Source of the DNA: Muribaculaceae bacterium
Lineage (GTDB): Bacteria; Bacteroidota; Bacteroidia; Bacteroidales; Muribaculaceae
NCBI GenBank assembly: GCA_029060585.1
Contig: JAIDTS010000323.1
Coordinates: forward strand, 1 to 6,576
DNA: 6,576 nt
Reading direction: 5' to 3'
Position 1 is the stretch's first letter, and each line of letters opens with the position of its first letter. Below are positions 1 to 5,620 of the stretch, piece by piece. The position numbers were made by a program, and so were the translations under genes. The notes under the pieces are model-generated. The model was not told the DNA's origin and ran no database searches. It saw only the letters and a list, made by a program, of their open reading frames with translations.

Positions 1-336
1 GGCGCCATCAAGACGAAAACCTTCGAGCTGGCTCGACTTCGCTTTCCGTTCGCGAAACTTTTCTCTATCACGACCTCGCTTCCCGTCATGAAACTCAATT
101 CCAGAATGGGCTACAAGCCCGTGACATTCTCGGAACTGACCGACGATGAGGAATTCTGGCAAGGATGCCAGGGGTGCAAGAACTACGACATCCTTCAGCG
201 TAACAACCGCCGGATGTGCCTATGCACAGGTATGCTCTTCGACCCAAAGCAACCTCTTCCCGCCGACAAGAGGGCAAACCCCTATATGATAAAGGTGAGA
301 AACAGAATCAAACGCCTTCTTCATCTAAAAAAATAA
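1..336 (+). CDS. GNAT-family N-acyltransferase with four-Cys C-terminal tail (5' partial)
   Basis: The frame is open from base 1 to the TAA at 334-336, giving 111 visible residues with the start outside the window. An internal ATG at 88 is not the real start, because the upstream codons continue the same protein (ending ...SITTSLPVMKLNSRMGYKPV). The segment 'TTSLPVMKLNSRMGYKPV' resembles the last strand-helix-strand of GNAT folds, where a residue run of this kind precedes 'lGY/Fkpv'. After it comes a tail with Cys at visible residues 56, 59, 73 and 75 (CxxC, 13 residues, CxC), then a basic end (KVRNRIKRLLHLKK). From memory, Bacteroidota carry a GNAT protein with this Cys-rich ending just upstream of argG. 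Function is inferred: the position suggests it could be the N-acyl (acetyl or succinyl) glutamate synthase that starts the pathway, but the acyl-CoA-binding part is not visible, so this is unproven. Confidence 0.8.
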   Translation, partial: GAIKTKTFELARLRFPFAKLFSITTSLPVMKLNSRMGYKPVTFSELTDDEEFWQGCQGCKNYDILQRNNRRMCLCTGMLFDPKQPLPADKRANPYMIKVRNRIKRLLHLKK

Positions 337-381
337 CTAAGTATTTTTAATATTCCATCAAAAAATCTAACAGTCATCTTC

Positions 382-398
382 TCAGGTCGGAGACCTGA
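382..398 (+). repeat. Hairpin 1: 7-bp stem, GGA loop
   Basis: TCAGGTC pairs perfectly with GACCTGA across a three-base GGA loop. The stem is followed by TATTTTG, a short and interrupted T run, so it could act as a weak intrinsic terminator for the GNAT gene, but the run is too poor to call it one. Its apex, TCGGAGA, is identical to that of the hairpin at 446-468, which suggests the two are copies of one small repeat type or share a role in the leader RNA. Confidence 0.6.
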
Positions 399-410
399 TA
401 TTTTGCTGAA

Positions 411-430
411 CCCCAGGCTTAAGCCTGGGG
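411..430 (+). repeat. Perfect 20-bp palindrome CCCCAGGCTTAAGCCTGGGG
   Basis: Both halves (10 bases each) are perfectly complementary, giving a GC-rich stem around a central TTAA. It is followed by AAAAAGAATA on this strand, and on the opposite strand by TTCAGCAAAA, so neither side shows the T-run of a standard intrinsic terminator. It may be a DNA-binding site for a dimeric regulator, an RNA hairpin, or a dispersed REP-like palindrome. A perfect 20-bp palindrome is not expected by chance in a window this size (about 1 in 10^6 per position under equal base use). Confidence 0.7.
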
Positions 431-445
431 AAAAAGAATAATATT

Positions 446-468
446 AAGGAGCCTCGGAGAGGCGCTTT
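446..468 (+). repeat. Hairpin 3: imperfect stem, GGA loop
   Basis: The core GCCTC-GGA-GAGGC (451-463) is a perfect 5-bp stem. After one A/G mismatch (450/464) pairing continues outward through G-C, a G-T wobble and two A-T pairs, giving about ten positions of stem. The apex TCGGAGA matches that of the hairpin at 382-398 exactly, 67 bases downstream of it. There is no T-run after it. Its 3' side lies about 55 bases before the argG start, so it could influence leader RNA folding. Confidence 0.55.
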
Positions 469-523
469 ATGGAATAGAATTAATACATATAAGTCTCACG
501 AATAGAAATCAAAGTATATAATA

Positions 524-1741
524 ATGTCAGAAAACAATAAGAAGAAAGTATTACTCGCTTTCTCCGGAGGTCTCGACACCTCCTTCGCAGTCAAATATCT
601 CTCCGAAGACCTCGGATATGAAGTACATACAGCCATCGCCAATACAGGCGGTTTCTCAGAAAAAGAACTCGAGGAAATAGCCGACCGTTCAAAGCGTCTC
701 GGAGCCGCTTCTCATGCGACACTCAACGTTACCAAAGATTATTACGACAAGAGCATCAAATACATGATTGCCGGCAACGTGCTCCGCAACGGCACCTATC
801 CCATCTCTGTAAGCTCCGAGAGAATATTCCAGGCAATCGCCACTATCGAATATGCGAAGAAACTTGGTGTTGACGCCATAGCACACGGATCTACCGGAGC
901 TGGCAACGACCAGGTACGCTTCGACCTGACATTCCAGATTCTTGCTCCCGAGATAGAGATCATCACCCCGACCCGCGACCTCACCCTAACACGCGAGTAT
1001 GAGATCGACTACCTGAAGAAGCACGGCTATGAAGCTGACTTCAAGAAGATGGAATACTCCATCAACAAAGGCCTGTGGGGAACATCGATCGGAGGCAAGG
1101 AGACACTCAAGTCTGACCAGACTCTTCCCGAGAGCGCTTACCCCTCGCAGATAACCGCGACAGAACCGGAAAAGCTTACCATATCCTTCAAGGAAGGTGA
1201 AATCTCGGCCGTCAACGGTAAGGAATATTCCGACAAGATTGAGGCTATCAGGGAAGTAGAGCGTATCGGCTCTCGCTTCGGCATCGGACGCGACATGCAC
1301 ATCGGCGACACAATTATCGGAATCAAGGGTCGCGTGGGATTCGAGGCCGCAGGTCCCATCCTTATCATCGCAGCCCACAAGATGCTTGAGAAGCATACTC
1401 TCACAAAGTGGCAGCAGTATTGGAAAGACCAGGTCGGCACATGGTATGGCATGTTCCTGCATGAAGCACAGTATCTGGAGCCTGTGATGCGAGACATCGA
1501 AAAGATGCTTGAAAGCTCTCAGAGAAACGTAACCGGAACAGTCGAGCTCATATTACGCCCCTATTCCTACACCCTCGTAGGTGTAGACTCACCTTTCGAC
1601 CTGATGAAGACCGACTTCGGAGAATACGGAGAGGTAAACAAGGCCTGGACCGCCGACGACGTGAAAGGTTTCACAAAGATCCTCGGCAACCAGATGAAGA
1701 TATACCACAACAACCAGGTCAAAAACGGAAAAGCAGAGTGA
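524..1741 (+). CDS. argG: Argininosuccinate synthase
   Basis: A 405-residue cytosolic enzyme that joins citrulline and aspartate using ATP to give argininosuccinate, the next-to-last step of arginine synthesis. The N-terminal PP-loop ATP-binding motif SGGLDTS is at residues 14-20. The citrulline/aspartate-binding region HGSTGAGNDQVRFD is at 121-134, and the conserved block SINKGLWGTSIGGKETL is at 179-195. Length fits the family (about 400). Segments such as YPISVSSER (92-100) and GRDMHIGDTIIGIKGRVGFEAA mark the variant found in Bacteroidota. The start is secure: an in-frame TAG at 503-505 lies just upstream, so ATG 524 is the first possible start. There is no Shine-Dalgarno sequence before it. 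It is the first gene of the tight arg cluster, and its TGA stop overlaps the argC start. Confidence 0.98.
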   Translation: MSENNKKKVLLAFSGGLDTSFAVKYLSEDLGYEVHTAIANTGGFSEKELEEIADRSKRLGAASHATLNVTKDYYDKSIKYMIAGNVLRNGTYPISVSSERIFQAIATIEYAKKLGVDAIAHGSTGAGNDQVRFDLTFQILAPEIEIITPTRDLTLTREYEIDYLKKHGYEADFKKMEYSINKGLWGTSIGGKETLKSDQTLPESAYPSQITATEPEKLTISFKEGEISAVNGKEYSDKIEAIREVERIGSRFGIGRDMHIGDTIIGIKGRVGFEAAGPILIIAAHKMLEKHTLTKWQQYWKDQVGTWYGMFLHEAQYLEPVMRDIEKMLESSQRNVTGTVELILRPYSYTLVGVDSPFDLMKTDFGEYGEVNKAWTADDVKGFTKILGNQMKIYHNNQVKNGKAE

Positions 1742-2706
1742 AAAAAATAGGAATAATCGGAGGCGCCGGCTATACGGCCGGCGAACTCCTCCGCCTGCTC
1801 ATCAACCATCCGGAGGTGAGCATTGAGTTCGTACACTCCACAAGTAATGCTGGAAAACCGATTACAGACGTGCACGAAGGGCTTCTCGGAGAGACGGATA
1901 TCGTCTTTTCCGATACCCATCCACTCGACTCAATCGACATCCTATTTCTTTGCTCGGCTCACGGACAGAGTGCAAAGTTCTGGGAGGAAAACGAACGTCC
2001 TGCCAATCTTAAGGTCATTGATCTCGCCCAGGATTTCCGCGACGAGAGCAACGGTTATGTCTACGGCCTTCCGGAATTGAATATCGACAGAATCGCAACG
2101 GCTGATTCCATAGCGAATCCCGGCTGCTTCGCGACTGCCCTGCAGCTCTCCCTACTACCATTAGCGTCGGCACATCTACTACCCAAGGACAGGGACATCA
2201 ACATCTCCGCGCTAACAGGATCAACAGGAGCGGGAGTGAAACCGGGAGCCACGACGCATTTCAGCTGGAGAAACGATAACATCTCCGTTTACAAGCCATT
2301 CACCCACCAGCACCTAAAAGAGATAGGAGCTTCCCTTAGCAAGCTGCAGCCAGACAATACAGCAGAAATCAGCTTCATACCGATGCGAGGCGACTTCGCA
2401 CGCGGTATATTTGCCGTGACCGTCCTTGACTGCCCTCTATCATTAGAAGAAGCTACAACCCTTTATAAGCAATTCTATAAAGACGCTCCATTCACTGTTA
2501 TCAGCGATAATCCAATCAACTTAAAACAGGCTGTCAACACCAATAAGGCAATCATCCACCTCGACAAGAACGGCAAGAAACTTCTCGTCACCTGTGCCAT
2601 CGACAACCTACTGAAAGGCGCATCCGGACAAGCAGTGCAGAACATGAACATCATGCTCGGAATCGACCAGACAACCGGGCTACATCTTAAACCCTCAGCA
2701 TTCTAA
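1738..2706 (+). CDS. argC: N-acetyl/N-succinyl-gamma-glutamyl-phosphate reductase
   Basis: A 322-residue NADPH-dependent reductase that turns N-acyl-glutamyl phosphate into the semialdehyde, step three of the pathway. The N-terminal Rossmann motif GIIGGAGYTAGELLRLL is at residues 5-21. The catalytic cysteine is Cys130 in ANPGCFAT. GSTGAGVKPG lies at 161-170, the putative general-base histidine at about 192 in FTHQHLKEI, and DNLLKGASGQAVQNMNIMLG at 289-308. Length is near the short family form (about 310-345). The start is a GTG at 1738 that shares GTGA with the argG stop, so translation is probably coupled to argG. This start places the Rossmann motif where the family has it. The acyl group (succinyl rather than acetyl) is inferred from the neighbouring argF', not from ArgC itself. 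Confidence 0.97.
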   Translation: MKKIGIIGGAGYTAGELLRLLINHPEVSIEFVHSTSNAGKPITDVHEGLLGETDIVFSDTHPLDSIDILFLCSAHGQSAKFWEENERPANLKVIDLAQDFRDESNGYVYGLPELNIDRIATADSIANPGCFATALQLSLLPLASAHLLPKDRDINISALTGSTGAGVKPGATTHFSWRNDNISVYKPFTHQHLKEIGASLSKLQPDNTAEISFIPMRGDFARGIFAVTVLDCPLSLEEATTLYKQFYKDAPFTVISDNPINLKQAVNTNKAIIHLDKNGKKLLVTCAIDNLLKGASGQAVQNMNIMLGIDQTTGLHLKPSAF

Positions 2707-2710
2707 GAGC

Positions 2711-3838
2711 ATGAAACTTTTTGATGTATATTCTCTTTACGACATAGAGCCGGTCAAAGGTTCGGGCAATCATGTATATACCGAAGACGGCACAGAATAC
2801 CTCGACCTTTACGGAGGGCATGCAGTGATTTCCGTTGGACATGCACATCCCCGCTATGTGGACGCTGTAGCCAAACAAGTGGCCAATCTCGGATTCTACT
2901 CAAATTCAGTCATCAACTCGCTACAGACACGTCTTGCCGAAAAGCTCGGCAAGGCTTCGGGATATGCCGACTACTCCCTCTTCCTATGCAACTCCGGAGC
3001 CGAGGCGAACGAGAATGCGATGAAACTCGCATCATTCGCCACAGGAAGAAGCAAGATCCTCGCTTTCAGCCACGCATTCCACGGTCGCACTTCCGGAGCC
3101 GTCGCGGCAACCGACAACCCCAACATACAGGCACCTTTCAATAAGACACCCAACGTAGATTTCGTTCCGCTCAACGATATTGACGCTGTAAAGAACGTCC
3201 TCTCATCCAAAGAGTTTGCTGCCGTAATTATCGAAGGCATTCAAGGTGTGGCCGGAATCTACGAACCTTCCACTGAATTCATGCAGGCTCTTGCCAAGGA
3301 ATGCAGGGAGACCGGCACACTCCTTGTCCTTGATGAAATTCAGTCGGGCTACGGCAGATCAGGAAAATTCTTCGCCCACCAACACCATGACGTAAAGCCC
3401 GATATCATTACATGCGCTAAGGGTATAGCCAACGGTTTTCCGATGGGTGCAGTACTTATCTCCCCTGCCATCGAAGCAAAAAAAGGAATGCTCGGCACAA
3501 CTTTCGGAGGTAACCATCTCGCATGTGCGGCAGCCATCGCAGTGCTTGACATCATCGAGGATGAAAGACTCGTGGAAAACGCTGCCGAGACAGGAACATA
3601 TCTAATCGAGGAACTGAAGAAGATTCCGCAGATAGCAGACGTACGCGGACGAGGACTGATGATTGGTTTCGAGGTCGATGGCTTTACAGGAGGTGAACTT
3701 CGCAAGAAGCTGCTTTTCGACCATCATATCTTCACTGGAGGAGCGGGAAAGATGACCGTTCGTCTGCTTCCGGCCCTCAACCTCTCGAAGAAAGACGCTG
3801 AAAAATTCATCTCCGAGTTAAAGAAAGCTATCAACTGA
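2711..3838 (+). CDS. argD: N-acetyl/N-succinylornithine aminotransferase
   Basis: A 375-residue class III PLP-dependent aminotransferase that moves an amino group from glutamate to the N-acyl-glutamate semialdehyde, giving N-acyl-ornithine. Visible motifs: NSGAEANENAMKLA (94-107), which binds the PLP phosphate; HAFHGRT (121-127), with the ring-stacking aromatic; VLDEIQSGYGRSGKFFAHQH (206-225), with Asp208 binding the pyridine nitrogen; and ITCAKGIANGFPMGA (233-247), with Lys237 as the Schiff-base lysine. TTFGGN (263-268) follows, and VRLLPALN (350-357) carries the probable carboxylate-binding Arg351. Length matches the family (375-400). The gene begins 4 bases after the argC stop, with no Shine-Dalgarno sequence. 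Ornithine or GABA aminotransferases are related, but operon context and length favour ArgD. Confidence 0.96.
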   Translation: MKLFDVYSLYDIEPVKGSGNHVYTEDGTEYLDLYGGHAVISVGHAHPRYVDAVAKQVANLGFYSNSVINSLQTRLAEKLGKASGYADYSLFLCNSGAEANENAMKLASFATGRSKILAFSHAFHGRTSGAVAATDNPNIQAPFNKTPNVDFVPLNDIDAVKNVLSSKEFAAVIIEGIQGVAGIYEPSTEFMQALAKECRETGTLLVLDEIQSGYGRSGKFFAHQHHDVKPDIITCAKGIANGFPMGAVLISPAIEAKKGMLGTTFGGNHLACAAAIAVLDIIEDERLVENAAETGTYLIEELKKIPQIADVRGRGLMIGFEVDGFTGGELRKKLLFDHHIFTGGAGKMTVRLLPALNLSKKDAEKFISELKKAIN

Positions 3839-3856
3839 CCATTCAAACCAGACAAC

Positions 3857-4810
3857 ATGAAAAAATTCACCTGTGTACAGGATATCGGGCCGCTCGACAA
3901 GGCACTCGCTGAAGCCGCCCTCATAAAGAAAGATAAATTTGCATTCACCGGTCTTGGCCGCAACAAGACACTTTTGATGATCTTCTTCAATTCATCGCTT
4001 AGGACACGTCTTTCCACTCAGAAGGCGGCTATGAACCTCGGCATGAACGTTATCGTACTTGACGTGAACCAAGGTGCATGGAAACTTGAGACCGAGCGCG
4101 GAGTAATCATGGATGGAGACAAGGCAGAGCATCTTCTTGAGGCAATTCCCGTTATGGGATGCTACTGCGACATCATCGGAGTGCGTTCATTCGCCGGACT
4201 TACCAACAAGAAGGATGACTATGAGGAAAAGGTAATCGAACAGTTCATAAAGTATTCAGGCAAACCTGTATTCAGCATGGAGGCAGCCACCAGACATCCG
4301 CTCCAAAGCTTCGCCGACCTCATCACAATCGAGGAATACAAGACAAAGGAGCGTCCGAAAGTCGTAATGACATGGGCTCCTCATCCTAAAGCTCTTCCCC
4401 AGGCTGTACCGAACTCATTCGCTGAGTGGATGATTGCTGCCGGCTACGACTTTGTCATCACTCATCCACACGGATATGAACTTGATCCTGCATTTACTAA
4501 AGGGGCAAAAATTGAGTATGACCAGCGCAAGGCATTCGAAGGTGCAGACTTTATTTACGCAAAAAACTGGTCGGCCTACGCAGATCCAAACTATGGGAAA
4601 GTGCTCTCAACAGACCGTGATTGGACTGTAGATGCAGAAAAAATGGCACTAACCAACAACGCATATTTCATGCATTGCCTTCCCGTCAGAAGAAACATGA
4701 TCGTGACCGATGATGTGATAGAATCGGAACGTAGCATTGTAATTCCAGAGGCTGCCAACAGAGAGATCTCTGCCCAAGTCGTTATCAAACGTCTTCTTGA
4801 AAATCTTTAA
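3857..4810 (+). CDS. argF': N-succinylornithine carbamoyltransferase
   Basis: A 317-residue transcarbamylase of the ArgF' type, which carbamoylates N-acylated ornithine to N-acyl-citrulline instead of using free ornithine. The carbamoyl-phosphate motif is FNSSLRTR (44-51), with HPLQ at 147-150 and HCLPVRRN at 273-280. KLETERGVIMDGDKAEHLLEA (76-96) is the loop that reads the acyl group in this family. The sequence is very close to the B. fragilis succinylornithine enzyme as I remember it. Published mutagenesis (Xanthomonas AOTCase Glu92, B. fragilis SOTCase Pro90) shows that Glu at this place gives acetyl specificity while Pro, Ala, Ser or Val gives succinyl specificity. Here residue 90 is Ala, so succinyl is predicted. 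It lies 18 bases after argD and 14 before argB. Length is as expected. Confidence 0.95.
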   Translation: MKKFTCVQDIGPLDKALAEAALIKKDKFAFTGLGRNKTLLMIFFNSSLRTRLSTQKAAMNLGMNVIVLDVNQGAWKLETERGVIMDGDKAEHLLEAIPVMGCYCDIIGVRSFAGLTNKKDDYEEKVIEQFIKYSGKPVFSMEAATRHPLQSFADLITIEEYKTKERPKVVMTWAPHPKALPQAVPNSFAEWMIAAGYDFVITHPHGYELDPAFTKGAKIEYDQRKAFEGADFIYAKNWSAYADPNYGKVLSTDRDWTVDAEKMALTNNAYFMHCLPVRRNMIVTDDVIESERSIVIPEAANREISAQVVIKRLLENL

Positions 4811-4824
4811 CCGGTTGATCAACA

Positions 4825-5610
4825 ATGGAGATAACAAACATTAATGTAGTAAAGATTGGCGGGAACGTAATCGACGATCCCGCCGCTCTTACTGATTTTG
4901 TCAAAATATTCTCAAGTCTTGAAGGTCCAAAGATTCTTGTGCATGGAGGTGGCAAAGAAGCCACTCGCCTTAGCAAGGAAATGGGAATTGAGACGGTCAT
5001 GATCGAGGGACGACGTGTAACCGACAGGTCCACCCTTGACATAGTCACTATGACATATGCCGGACTCATCAACAAGAGGATCGTTGCCATGCTTCAAGCC
5101 GCCGGATGCAATGCATTAGGTTTTTCTGGTGCTGATGGCAATATTATAAAAGCTACCCGTCGCCCGGCAAATCCGATAGACTATGGTTTTGTCGGAGACA
5201 TCGACCCCAAGGATATCAATGATACCCTTTTACGAATTCTTCTTGACGCTGAAATAATTCCTGTCATCTGTGCCATTTGCCATGATGGAAATGGAACGCT
5301 TCTCAACTGCAATGCAGACTCAGTTGCTGCTGCCGTAGCTATAGGCTGCGCAAGAATTGCACCGACAGTCCTCACCTACTGCTTTGAAAAGGCAGGAGTT
5401 CTTACGGATGTGGATGATGACTCTTCTGTGATTCCATTGATTACGAAGGAGAGTTTCAAGGAACTTAAGGAAAACGGAACAATCGTCAAGGGTATGATTC
5501 CGAAACTTACCAACGCACTCGACTCAGCGGCAAAGGGTGTTTCGGAGGTGCGCATATGCAAGGCGGAGGCACTATGTTCGGATTCCGGCACAACCATACG
5601 ACTTTCTTAG
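4825..5610 (+). CDS. argB: N-acetyl/N-succinylglutamate kinase
   Basis: A 261-residue amino-acid kinase that phosphorylates the side-chain carboxylate of N-acyl-glutamate, the second step. Visible family elements: VVKIGGNVI (8-16) with catalytic Lys10; HGGGKEATRLS (40-50), the glycine-rich loop; GRRVTD (62-67), with the substrate-binding Arg64; LNCNAD (160-165), carrying the conserved Asn161 and Asp165; and GMIPKL (223-228) with catalytic Lys227. Length is like the E. coli enzyme (258). Only nine residues precede Lys10, so the extra N-terminal helix of arginine-inhibited hexameric kinases is absent, suggesting no direct arginine feedback. The region before LNCNAD reads VICAICHDG, unusually Cys-rich. 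Use of succinyl-glutamate is inferred from argF'. It sits 14 bases after argF' and 10 before argE. Confidence 0.96.
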   Translation: MEITNINVVKIGGNVIDDPAALTDFVKIFSSLEGPKILVHGGGKEATRLSKEMGIETVMIEGRRVTDRSTLDIVTMTYAGLINKRIVAMLQAAGCNALGFSGADGNIIKATRRPANPIDYGFVGDIDPKDINDTLLRILLDAEIIPVICAICHDGNGTLLNCNADSVAAAVAIGCARIAPTVLTYCFEKAGVLTDVDDDSSVIPLITKESFKELKENGTIVKGMIPKLTNALDSAAKGVSEVRICKAEALCSDSGTTIRLS

Positions 5611-5620
5611 TATCACATCC

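Larger units (their letters stand above)
337..523 (+). promoter_or_regulatory. Leader/intergenic region before argG with three inverted repeats
   Basis: This 187-base gap separates the GNAT gene from argG and is far longer than any other gap in the locus (all 18 bases or less), so it is the natural place for a promoter or attenuation-type control of the arg operon. It is A+T-rich except for three inverted repeats at 382-398, 411-430 and 446-468. I looked for the Bacteroides promoter pattern (TTTG at -33 and TAnnTTTG at -7) and found no convincing pair. No clear E. coli-like ARG box (TGAAT/ATTCA halves) is present. A regulatory role is inferred from position and structure only. Confidence 0.4.

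Noticed and set aside
88..336. A separate small 82-residue protein starting at ATG 88
   Set aside because: The same frame is open back to base 1, and the upstream residues continue a GNAT-like C-terminal sequence, so ATG 88 is an internal Met of a longer protein.
345..405. Possible Bacteroides -7 promoter elements (TATTTTTA near 345 and TATTTTG near 399)
   Set aside because: Each misses bases of TAnnTTTG and neither has a TTTG at the proper upstream distance, so no promoter call is justified.
382..405. Intrinsic terminator of the GNAT gene at hairpin 1
   Set aside because: The 7-bp stem is followed only by the interrupted TATTTTG, too weak a T-run for a firm terminator call; kept only as a hairpin.
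986..1462. A 158-residue antisense reading frame inside argG
   Set aside because: It lies wholly within the strongly conserved argG coding region, has no recognisable motifs, and is explained as a shadow of the codon pattern of argG.
1567..1920. Antisense frame spanning the argG-argC junction
   Set aside because: Both sense genes are secure family members here and the antisense product shows no domain; it is most likely a shadow frame.
4809..4823. Overlapping palindromes AACCGGTT and GTTGATCAAC in the argF'-argB gap
   Set aside because: Palindromes of 8-10 bp are expected several times by chance in 6.5 kb, and the 14-base gap inside an operon is an unlikely operator site.
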